64,000 nucleotides of DNA from Phytophthora quininea (lineage: Eukaryota > Oomycota > Peronosporomycetes > Peronosporales > Peronosporaceae), in assembly GCA_011947345.1 (NCBI GenBank), contig JAAVTG010000229.1:434001-498000 (forward strand). The letters run 5' to 3'. The notes under the pieces are model-generated. The model ran no database searches, was not told the DNA's origin, and saw only the letters and a list, made by a program, of their open reading frames with translations. Within the stretch, counting starts at the first letter, position 1. The number at the start of each line of letters is the position of its first letter. Made by a program: the position numbers and the translations under genes. Below, piece after piece: positions 55,786 through 64,000 of the stretch.

Positions 55786-56391
55786 TTAGCACGCCGTGGC
55801 TGTGGTGGTAGCGGAGTCCGCGCTGGAGGTCGTGGCCGTCTCCGTCGAGTTCGATGTGGTGGTGGTGGTGGCATCGCTCGTCGTCGAGGCGGCCGTCGAG
55901 GTGGCAGCAGACGTCGTGGCGGTAGTGGCCGTGGCCGTCGTCGTGGAGGTCGAGCCCGACGTGGTGCTGGTTGCGGTTGACGTGGTCGAGGTGGTGGTGG
56001 TGCTCGAGGACGAGTCGCTCGACAGCGACGAGCACACGCTCGAGAAACTGTTCGCCAGCTCGTACACGTTCACCTCCAGACCGCTCGTGGGAACCGTCAG
56101 CGTGCAGTCCGGCGGGCTCAGCGAGATGATGGACTCGATGAGCGACTGGCAGTTGGTGGACGCGCACATCAACGAGTACTCAGAGTCGGTGGGCAGCGAG
56201 GTCGAGTACAGCAGGCTGTAGCCGGAGTCGTCTACGCAGCCCTGGAACGAGTCGAGGGTCAGCAGGCTGGCGAGTGTGGTGTAGGCGGACGTCTGCTGCG
56301 AGGTCGAGCAGGCATCAGAAGAGCTGGAGGAGGCTGCAGTCGATCCAACAAAGGCGGCGGCGGCGATGGCGAGGACGGTCGAGGCGTTCAT
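55786..56391 (-). CDS. Elicitin-like secreted protein with Thr/Ser-rich tail
   Basis: A 201-residue intact frame: signal peptide (MNASTVLAIAAAAFVGSTAA), then an elicitin domain with six Cys at 28, 52, 76, 81, 96 and 120. The spacing 23-23-4-14-23 is exactly that of the family. The region 121-195 is almost only Thr, Ser and Ala, a likely O-glycosylated wall-spanning stalk. Elicitins bind sterols and lipids, and oomycetes, being sterol auxotrophs, use them for lipid capture; plants can sense them. The tail ends TTATAC with no hydrophobic GPI-type end, unlike many long elicitin-like proteins, so it is probably secreted or wall-bound, unless a frameshift removed the end. The start at 56391 follows a perfect initiator by ~80 nt. 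Confidence 0.9.
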   Translation of the reverse strand: MNASTVLAIAAAAFVGSTAASSSSSDACSTSQQTSAYTTLASLLTLDSFQGCVDDSGYSLLYSTSLPTDSEYSLMCASTNCQSLIESIISLSPPDCTLTVPTSGLEVNVYELANSFSSVCSSLSSDSSSSTTTTSTTSTATSTTSGSTSTTTATATTATTSAATSTAASTTSDATTTTTSNSTETATTSSADSATTTATAC

Positions 56392-56469
56392 GGTGTTGAG
56401 AGGGACGAAGAGGGGGGCGGCTGAAAAGCGCGGGTAATCCTGTGTGGGTTGGAGTGCGTTGCAGGAGGT

Positions 56470-56483
56470 AAATTGCAGAATGA
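56470..56483 (-). promoter_or_regulatory. Perfect oomycete initiator (Inr) of the elicitin-like gene
   Basis: TCATTCTGCAATTT on the minus strand fits TCATTYYNCAWTTT at every position and lies about 80 nt upstream of the ATG at 56391. Strongest core-promoter match seen in the window. Confidence 0.75.
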
Positions 56484-56739
56484 CAAGCAAAGGATTCGGA
56501 ACTCCTTATCAGGAGGTTGCACGCTGGTTCCCCAACTCGGGGCCCCCAAGAAGGTAGCTCTGCGGCTACCGGTATCTCCGAGATATGGCTCGATTGCTGT
56601 ATCCTTCGTTTGCTGGCAGACGAAGGTACCCGCTCCACCGTGATGAATTGTTGAGCACGCTAGACTCTCTGCATCGAGTCATCCCCAACGTGTGACGTCG
56701 GCGACCGCGGCCAAGAGCCTGACGGAGGGCTAAAGCCGA

Positions 56740-57088
56740 AGACTGCGGCTCGTGGTGCCTCGCCAACTCTCATTGTCGAAGTCGCCTACAAGAATGAATC
56801 CTGGGGCTGCTGAAACAGAAATTGGCGCGCTGGATGCGTCCCACCACCAACGTGCAAGTTGCCATCGGCGTCAAGATATACTCTTCACGCCGTCGAATCA
56901 TCATCTACCGGCGCGACGACGTCCACCAAGAGCAGTATTTTGCTGCGGGTCAACCAGGATCGGTCTCCTTCCCGCCCCGAATGCTGTACCAAGGAGCAAC
57001 GATGCCTGGCACTCTGGCCGGCCACAAAGACGACTTGATTCAAATCGACCTCGCGGAACTGGGCAGGACGATTGATCTCTGGGCTTAA
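56740..57088 (+). pseudogene. Uma2-like C-terminal fragment
   Basis: Reads SPTLIVEVAYKNESWG, then after one missing G in a GGGG run LLKQKLARWMRPTTNVQVAI and KIYSSRRRIIIYRRDD, ending ELGRTIDLWA. The Val-Glu-Val followed by a Lys-helix and a beta strand fits the second half of the Uma2/PD-(D/E)XK-type fold. The first half is not present upstream in a clear frame, although weak text (EVARWFPNSGPP) lies near 56510. Complements the N-terminal fragment at 52015-52407, but on the opposite strand. Tentative. Confidence 0.4.
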
Positions 57089-57186
57089 GGGAGCTTGCAG
57101 GGACGTGTGTGCAAGATGAATGCGCTCAGCCCAGGTCTTTTCGATTCGTAGGCATTATGAACTCGCCAATACATTTCTTCGTCCGT

Positions 57187-60100
57187 TTAGCCGTCAATTA
57201 ACTCTGCATCTTTGCTAGTCGCACTGGCAAACGCGTCGTCTAAAGACGGGAGGTTCGACAGCTTCTCCACCTCTGCCTCGTGGGGAGACTTCGACGCCCA
57301 GTAGTTCGGTGGGTACCCGATATTCGTCTCCACTTCGCGTTCGATCATGACGGCATCGCCAGTGATGCTAATCATGTTGTACACTTGGTTTCGGTAGAGC
57401 TGACTGGACTCGATAGGCACCAGGCGGAACGTGAGCATGGCGTTGCCTCCAAGCGATCGCACATGCGCACGCACAATAGCGATGGCTTCGCTCAAAAGAG
57501 ATGGTAGAAAGCCCCCAAGCCGCCACTCTCGCGCACTGTCCAGCTTTCCTTAATGAAATGCAGCGTCACACGACCCAGGTATCGCGTTACATGAGCTCCG
57601 GGGATGTATCCGAGGGGTGTCAACTCAATCCATTCACGTCCATAAGGAGCTGGCACGGAGGGAATGCTGGTACCAGAGCCTGGTGTGACGCTGTTGCGGA
57701 AATGCGAGAAGCTTCTTGACGGAGGCGGCATTTGGATATGCAGCTTGGAAGCACCTCCTTTACCTGATAACTGCACGTTGCGTACTGTTGAAGACGACGT
57801 TGCTGTAGCCTCGTCCTTAGCCTCCTGGGTTTCTTCCACCTCCAGCGTTTTCGCAGCATTAGACAGTAAGTTATCCATTGGTTCCTCCCATGTATTCTCG
57901 AGGAGCGCCATTCCGATCAAAACCACTTCAAGCTGCCAAGGACAACAAACAGATTAGGTTCCTTGGGTGCAACCTCGAATGTGAACACTTGTTGTTCACT
58001 TACCATCGTTTCGGAGGCCACCGCAATTCGAGTCTTCAAGCCACAGATGGCGCACGGTGCGTAGGAGCGGACCTTGAACAGTAAGCTGAACTCGACAACG
58101 ATTTTAGTACCAAAACCTTAGTCTTGCTTGAGCAGACTACCGACGGACGTACCTCGCAAACAACTCCTTGAAAACAACAGAGAGCAGCTCGTTCAGTCGT
58201 GTGTCTCTCATACGGTCTTCATCCCACTCCACTCTCTTCATCGACACAATCAAATGGATATTCTCGCCTGGTGTGAAGTCACCTGGAAGTCGATCCGTGT
58301 TGCACATGTAGATGCCCTACGCAAGCATCAGTCATAAGAAAAATGTGCTGCCCGATCACATACATTATTGCTTACCTCGGGAGCTCCTGCTCAAGTAACA
58401 CCGACATCAAGTCTTCGTCGGTCTCGTCATCAATCTCCAGAACGAAGGTCTCTTTTGAATCACTAAACCCGTCGACGAATGCTTCTTCTTCAGACGAGGA
58501 ACTAGATTCGGACGAGGAACTAAGCGTCTTTGAGTCATTGTCCACAGAGGTTTGCGATGACGGAGCTCCTGGGCCTGAGCTCCCGTAACCGTGATATCAC
58601 CAGCTTCTGGTTGAGTCGCGCTTTCTGAAGTTGTGCTTTCTGCGTTAGGTTGAAGAGCCAAGTTGTCTTCAGGGGTGTGTTGTGGCAGTTGTTTTCGACG
58701 GCTACGACGCGCCGACGATCGAGATTGGCCGGACTGCAGCAAACGCCTGGAGCTTTTGTTAGGCTCGTCTTCATGTTCGGAAGGCAGTGAGGAGCTGCCC
58801 TGAAGCTGATTACGCGCGCCTCGCCCCCAGGATAGTACTCATGCTCGGGCTGTACAATGCACACACGGTCGCGATGGAGCTAGACCCAAACAACAAACGT
58901 CAGCAGCGCTACTCTCTCAGACCCCACAAGATGAGCGATCCTGTCAGACATACCCTATCCTTGTTGAACGTGCTGAGCTCTTCGATTTGAGCTTGAAGCT
59001 GCACGAGACGGCGATCTTCGTCATCTTTTACCTGATAAATGACCAGATCCCTTTGTTTAGCCATTCTGTCGACCACAAGCGGAAAGTATCATCAAACTTA
59101 CGTCAATATTCCGCTCAATGCGCAGCGTCGGCGGAGGCGGAAGAGCCGGCAGATATAATCCCGTGCCGGTGATAACGCCGACGATAAGTGAGCCACCGAT
59201 TTGAATTTGCGAGTCAAACGCAAACACGGCGTTTACTCCGAGTACTTTCATTTTCACAATGAGCTGATGCAAACATCGAGTGAGACGAGTGCTAATTGGA
59301 CCGCACTTTAAGTAGACAAACCCACCTGTCGATAGAGCTCGTACTCGAGGAACGGCAAAGCATCCGAAACAATTGTTGCGTTGACATCCCCGTGCCCTTC
59401 CTGCGCTGGCGGCATACTCTGGCCTGCACAAAAGTACCTTTCCCCATCATCGCAAGGCCAGCCGGAGGCTCAATGGATGCAATCATCATTTCTGGGACCC
59501 ACTTGTTCCCGCATACACCACAGCGGACCATCCGCATACTAACGATATAAATGTTAGACGCAGCTTTAATTCAGCAACGCGCAATACAAACGCACTTGGA
59601 AAATGGAGCCAAAGATCTTGAGTACGGAATGTGACACAATAGACAAGGGGACTTCGATACCCGACTTCGCCTAGATACACATCGACAGAGTAAATAACAG
59701 GAGGTATGCACGCAGTAGCAGAACTACCATACCTGGCTTTGCTTCTTGTAGGAGGAAGAACTGGCGAGTGCGTCATGAATGAAAACGATGGGCTTCGACG
59801 TCCAAGAGAACCAGACAGATCCGGTAACGGAACGTTCAGCAAAGGCGAAGAAGCGTCTGGCCCATCGTCGCCAGCATCATAGCCGCTGGTCATATCCCGC
59901 CGAATTAGCCGCTCTTCAAGCGGATTTTTCATCACTGCTGCAGTTCCTCTAGACACCCACAAGACAAATTAGCTGAGATTCGCATCTAGACACCAAGATG
60001 CACATATGACGCCTTACGATGCTGAAATCACACAAACATCGTCGTGAATGGTGCAGGATTCGGTGTAGCCGATTACGAATGGGCATTGCAGTGATTGTGC

Positions 60101-61423
60101 GTGAGCTCGGATCTGGAAAGAAAATGTACGAGGTCAAAACGCATTACAGCGTATCATGCGCTGATAACATACCTCTTCACGAAGTTCCAGCCACCACGAG
60201 TCTCGAGTCTCCTGGTCAGCCAGCTTAGTCGCTAACTTGCCTAGATACTTGACAGACCTGGCGCTAACAATTCCGGCCAGACGAATTCTTGTTGCAGGAT
60301 TAAACACCTTGAGCGTGATCAATTGAACCTCCTGCAACAAGAACGCATTGCCAGTGTAAGATACTCCGCAATATCAAACCGGGCAGCGAGAATGAAAACT
60401 CACGTCGTGGGCGGAGATATTGAAGGCTTCAGGTGCCTTGAGCGATTTCAGTACGCGGCGTGAATAGTATCTAGGGGACACCAAAGCTTCGACACTATCC
60501 CCTCCATCTCCTGCGAGGTCATCCTTGTTGGTATCTGTGTCGCTTTCGTGGCCATGTCCATCCTCACTGTGCGTGCGCTGATTGCTGCCATTCTCGCCGA
60601 ATGACAGCTCATTCTTCCCCACCGGGGTAATATAACACGCCGTGCCACAAGCACGCGCCACCAGTCCACTGTCTCCTTCCACATCAAAGAACTGTTTGTA
60701 TGCCAGTACAGCATTGCCTCCCAGCTCCAACGCTTTCTTCCCCACCTACGATAAACCACAATCAGTATATATCCCTCATTTCTTAAAAACACCTTCTTTC
60801 GTACCAATGTACATACTTGGGACGATAATTTATACAGCAGCAATTGTCTGTGCTCATTGCTGCGTCGGGAGGTTCGGAAGTTGTCGCTCCACGAGTACTC
60901 TGGGTCGGCATGCACCACGAGCTCCTCCACAAAGCCTAGCATGCTCTCGATCCTATAGAGACTCGGGTCTAGTGTTGACAGCCCAAAGAATTGGACACCT
61001 GCAGAGGACTCTCGGAACGGGTTGACGTCTCCGAAATACTGCAGTCTGATGACGAGACTCAGCTCACAACGTACCCCCAACAGCGTGTCGTAGACTGGGA
61101 ACCAGCCCTGGATGACGTGGCCGTCCCGCATGAGCAGGCAGTTAAGGTCCACGTAGACGATCCCCACCGTGGCGTCCGTCGTGTATACGTCGTGGTCCAT
61201 GAGCTTGAACTCGATGGGCTGCGACTGCAGCACCGAGTCGTCGGCCACGTCGAAGCGGAACTCTTCGTCCCACTTAGGGTTCAACGTCTTCTTGGACACG
61301 GACGACTTGGCCTCGAAGCTGGCGAAGGTGATGCCCACGTACGCGTCCGCCAGCTTGGCCGCGCGGTCCACCACGGGCATGTCGCGCGCCTCCACGAGCC
61401 GGATCTTGATGGTGCACGGCATG
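57187..61423 (-). CDS. C2CD5: C2 domain-containing protein 5 (C2CD5/CDP138-like), ~13 exons
   Basis: Orthologue of the C2 protein that in animals carries an Akt-regulated C2 domain and acts in vesicle fusion. Starts MPCTIKIRLVEARDMPVVDR with TLNPKWDEEFRFDV and DHDVYTTDATVGIVYVDLN; then GWFPVYDTLLGVRCELSLVI, GFVEELVVHADPEYSW, ALELGGNAVLAYKQFFDVEG, EVQLITLKVFNP with GIVSARSVKYLGKL, IRAHAQSLQCPFVIGYTESC, a Cys pair region CGVCGNKWVPEMMIASIEPP minus none, MKVLGVNAVFAFDSQIQIGG, a DSFKETFVLEIDDETDED block, a CAICGLK region, GREWIELTPLGYIPGAHVTR, and ends with AHVRSLGGNAMLTFRLVPIE and DAELIDG. Most exons are short with GT-AG introns. One break at TTTT near 57507 (HLF|LSEAIAIV). Ca2+ ligands (Asp) partly visible in the C2 loops. 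Nearly whole-length conservation. Confidence 0.88.
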
Positions 61424-61496
61424 TTTTTCAATTAAAGAACGTTAGACTTAGAATGAGTATACGTCACGCGAGAGATTGTGCCATTTTGGCGTCAAT

Positions 61497-62615
61497 CATG
61501 ATGGTGTTGGTTGCCTTCGTGGTCCTTCTGGTGGTTGTTGTGTTGGTATCGAGGACTGCTGGTCCAGTGTTCTGTCTGGACGGGAAGGTGATCGTGATTA
61601 CTGGAGCTGCGAGCGGCATCGGTCGCAGGTTGGCGACCAAGGTGTTCGAGGAGACGAAGGAGGTGACGTTGGCGATGCTGGATGTGGATGTCGAGGGGCT
61701 GAAGACGCTGCAGACACACTTACTGCAGTCCCAGAAGACTGCGGAGGGCAAGAGAGTGTTGGTGTATCATTGCAGCGTGGCGGACTACCGGTGGGTGTTG
61801 TTGGTTACTGGAGAAGGGGTGATACTAACCAGTTGGTTAGTGCTGTGGACGAGTGTGTGAGTCGTTTGGTTAGTGACGTCGCGCCCAAGAACATTGGGGT
61901 GCTGGTGAACAATGCCGGTATTGTGATGGGGAGATCGTTGCAAGACTTGACACCCGAGCAGGTCCAGAGAACGTTTGCAGTGAATACGATGGCGCACTTT
62001 TGGACGGTGAAAGCTGCTCTGCCGTCCATGAAGAAGGCGTCGGAGGCGATGCTCGTGACAGTGTCGTCCGTGATGGGGATGACGAGCAGCGCTGGACTGA
62101 CCGACTACTGTGCCAGTAAAGCTGCCGTGAACGCCTTCCACGAAGCTCGTACGTATTGTGCTGCTACGGTCGTCATCACTACGTTTGTCAATAACTTGCT
62201 GTGAGTTGTGTCCTCTGCAGTGCGGCTGGAGCTTTGGCGCGACGATATTACATCGATCCGAACGCTGTTGGTGTGCCCTGCTGCCGTCGACACGGGCATG
62301 TTCGCCGGCGCTTTGACTGCTGATGACTGGGCTCTCAAGATCTCTCGGTTCTTCATCCCCATGCTACCTGAGTCCGATGTAGCAGACAAGATCTACCGCT
62401 CCATTCGCAACGGTGACCAACTGCTGATCTCGTGCTTTTCAGGCTGGAGAGGTATTGCGCTTTCTTGGGCGCCGGCGCTTTCCAGAATTCTACCCGTATC
62501 ATTGTACGATTTCGTGGTTCGCCTCGGCGGCGGCCTCAACGGCATGGACACGTTTGTCGGCAAGCCAAAGTCGACTACGAAATCCTCCATAAGCAGTCAC
62601 GAAAAAGCTAATTGA
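61497..62615 (+). CDS. Membrane-anchored short-chain dehydrogenase/reductase
   Basis: Three exons: up to 61790, 61841-62148, 62221-62615; introns 61791-61840 (GTGGGT to GTTAG) and 62149-62220 (GTACGT to CTGCAG). An N-terminal anchor MMVLVAFVVLLVVVVLVSRT is followed by a classical SDR: cofactor motif TGAASGIG, LVNNAG, catalytic Ser in VTVSSVMG and YxxxK in YCASK. Acidic residues after the second strand (LDVDVEG) suggest NAD(H) rather than NADP(H). Closest groups are 3-ketodihydrosphingosine reductase and 11-beta-HSD/DHRS-like enzymes of the ER; I cannot decide between them. The ATG at 61453 is an in-frame alternative (adds MSIRHARDCAILASI). Divergent from C2CD5, with 30-73 bp between starts. 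Confidence 0.8.
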
Positions 62616-62657
62616 TTCTCAGACAACTGCTACAAAAACCTTTCCCACTAGGCTTGC

Positions 62658-63365
62658 TTACTTGTTCTCGTTTTCGACAAATTTGAGGTACTTCTTAAAG
62701 GCAAAAATGCCGTCCGGAGTGAACTCATCACGGCGACGGAGGATCTCGTCTGCAGTCATCTCGAGAACTTCGTCCACCTCCTCTTCCTGGAGTACGAGTG
62801 GTCCGTCGAACGTGCAGTCGAAGAGTCCGCCCCAAACGCGACTGCGCTCGTCGCTGTAAAGAAGGAGGACAAGTAACGCAGCGGCACGCCCTTAACGCCC
62901 ATCTCCTCCTCAGCTTCACGTTCAGCACTTTCATCCATGGGCTCGCCGTATTGAACGACGCCACCAGTCATCGGGTCCAGCATCCCTGGGCAGTAGTCCT
63001 TGATCATCGTACGACGTTGCACATAATACTTCTCACTAAATTTCAAAGGTGCTGTCAGAGTTATTAACGTAATTTTGGATGTAGTACGCCATTTACCGAG
63101 AGTTCTTGATGACGATGTAGGACGCGCGATGCGGGAGATTAAACGCACGCTAAAAATGCCATAGATGTTTTATTTTAGTGAATTTCGTAGAATCTGACAT
63201 ATTTGTGGCAGATCTCACCATGACGGCGCGGTCGGCCTTACCGACCACGTTGTTGTCCTCGTCCACGATGCAGACCTGGCGTCAGACATACACGGTGCAG
63301 TATTAGCGATACACGTAGCACGAGGGGGCAAGCGAGCGCACCTCTTCCTTGGCGCTCAACGACAT
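62658..63365 (-). CDS. Nudix hydrolase
   Basis: Four exons: MSLSAKEE (63365 down), [37 protein letters not shown], then a long exon with [20 protein letters not shown] and the Nudix box [20 protein letters not shown] plus EMGV, matching GX5EX7REUXEEXGU. The end reads [39 protein letters not shown] and [10 protein letters not shown]. One break near 62870, where the box domain and [12 protein letters not shown] are in different frames, looks like a missing base in TTCTT. It resembles the IPP-isomerase-like/YfcD subgroup that hydrolyses nucleoside diphosphate derivatives; the substrate is not predictable. About 190 residues. Confidence 0.82.
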
Positions 63366-63371
63366 TTTTGC

Positions 63372-63387
63372 TTTAAAAAAATGAGCA
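63372..63387 (-). promoter_or_regulatory. Inr-like element before the Nudix gene
   Basis: GCTCATTTTTTTAAAG on the minus strand matches the first part of GCTCATTYYNCAWTTT, within 25 nt of the ATG at 63365. Partial match only. Confidence 0.3.
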
Positions 63388-63469
63388 ATTTGGCCAAATG
63401 TATCCATTTTGGATCAATCCCATTGTTTATTATTTCGATGTACAAACCTGTTGTGGGCGCTGGTGTGCG

Positions 63470-63788
63470 ATGCCTGAACTGCGCGATTTTCAAGAAACAC
63501 TCAAGCGGATATACACGCGAAGCCAAAATCGTACTGCTAGTTGTTTGTCATTCTACCGTGCTGTCGATGCGCTTCCAGTTCGCGACGCTCTTCCCACATT
63601 GCTGGAGTCCGCCCAACGTTTTTGAAGGTCTCGCTAGCCCCGCTGTGACTGTGCTGCCGTTGGAACGTAATGCGCTGTCCACAAGAGAGCTCGAATCCAG
63701 ACAACCAAGCCAGCGAGCTATACCGAAACTATCGTGTTTACAAATGAAGTTGCACTCTGGCAAAACTGAACGGTACATGCACTTCTAG
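63470..63788 (+). CDS. Unrecognised small protein
   Basis: Reads MPELRDFQETLKRIYTRSQN and FYRAVDALPVRDALPTLLES, then, past a TTTTT run near 63623 with one T missing, EGLASPAVTVLPLERNALST and a basic end KTERYMHF. About 107 residues. The amino-acid character is stronger in this combination than in either single frame. No family recognised. Divergent from the Nudix gene; only 6 bp from the end of the glucokinase gene. Confidence 0.4.
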
Positions 63789-63794
63789 AGAGCT

Positions 63795-64000
63795 TTACTT
63801 GCCCTGGTGCAGCAGCTGGTAGGCGTAGTAGTGCGCACCACGCTCGCCAAGCTCCTCCGTCAGCACCAGGTAGATTGGGCACGCACGAATGGCGGGGCTC
63901 ACACGACCCTTGTCGAACAGAGAGTTGAGGAAAATGTCCTTCTTGGTGAAGTAGTCCAGGTTCTTCGGCGCCAGACCGCCCGTGATGTAGAAGCCACCGC
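63795..64000 (-). CDS. Glucokinase (bacterial Glk type), C-terminal part
   Basis: The minus strand from the window edge reads GGFYITGGLAPKNLDYFTKK, FLNSLFDKGRVSPAIRACPI, YLVLTEELGERGAHYYAYQL and LHQGK, with a stop at 63797-63795. This matches the C-terminus of Glk-type glucokinases (GGxxIAGGIxP, FxxKGR, PVYxV, GxxGA). It phosphorylates glucose with ATP in the cytosol at the entry to glycolysis. Oomycetes are known to use this bacterial-type enzyme rather than a typical hexokinase. The 5' part lies outside the window. Confidence 0.85.
   Translation of the reverse strand, partial: GGFYITGGLAPKNLDYFTKKDIFLNSLFDKGRVSPAIRACPIYLVLTEELGERGAHYYAYQLLHQGK

Noticed and set aside
55685..56167. His-rich 160-codon minus-strand frame
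   Set aside because: Out-of-frame reading of the Thr/Ser repeat region of the elicitin-like gene.
60991..61450. N-terminal part of a 289-codon plus-strand frame before the SDR gene
   Set aside because: Antisense to the C2 domain of C2CD5. Only the part after about 61453 belongs to the SDR gene.
1..64000. CRISPR arrays, bacterial operons, rRNA or tRNA genes
   Set aside because: No regularly spaced short repeats or cloverleaf-like segments with box A/B words were noticed; spliced eukaryotic genes dominate.

Overview
The window looks like a 64-kb piece of an oomycete genome, most likely Phytophthora or a close relative in the Peronosporales. The grounds are a canonical elicitin-type secreted protein, decayed Crinkler-type (CRN) fragments, an RxLR-type effector fragment, a START/FYVE-like fusion, an M96-like gene, Ty1/copia debris, short introns of about 50-75 nt with GT-AG ends, short intergenic gaps, and oomycete-style initiator (Inr) elements of the form TCATTYYNCAWTTT just upstream of several starts. 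I cannot name the species from sequence alone.

Layout. 0-6.3 kb: the DCC1 cohesion factor, a DAG-lipase-like membrane enzyme and the first of three M20 metallopeptidase paralogues (A). 6.9-10.9 kb: M20 copies B and C with a CRN relic between them; A and C share a perfect 637-bp inverted repeat. 11-12.9 kb: an unrecognised small gene and a second CRN relic. 13-23.6 kb: housekeeping and signalling genes (WW protein, a fused tandem MAPK, a small EF-hand protein, a type I membrane protein, tRNA 2'-phosphotransferase Tpt1, APC13, a TKL kinase, a START/FYVE-like protein). 24-32 kb: an oomycete-type DNA-binding-like family member, an RxLR-type fragment, degenerate repeats, an LRR gene and an M96-like gene. 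32-36.4 kb: a FAR1-like DNA-binding protein and beta-adaptin, tail to tail. 36.4-43 kb: a gene-poor block with two oppositely oriented copia fragments. 43-64 kb: dense genes again: a small glycine-rich membrane protein, an ARM/HEAT-like protein, the cyclophilin PPIL1, a large LRR protein, a BED-finger transposase-like gene, PIG-A, elicitin-like, C2CD5, a short-chain reductase, a Nudix hydrolase and the C-terminal end of a bacterial-type glucokinase that runs off the edge.

Functional links are mostly those of independent eukaryotic genes (replication/cohesion, cell cycle, tRNA splicing, clathrin transport, GPI anchor synthesis, sugar phosphorylation). Several genes are arranged head to head over 30-130 bp and may share promoters.

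A cross-cutting observation governs how the gene calls should be read. At least a dozen otherwise conserved genes are broken by a single missing base, nearly always inside a run of four or five identical bases. This is the signature of homopolymer undercalling in the assembly, so most frame breaks outside the CRN and transposon relics are probably not biological. I did not find a clear previously undescribed system. The best candidates for follow-up are the intron-polymorphic M20 cluster with its inverted repeat, and the duplicated-unit tandem MAPK.
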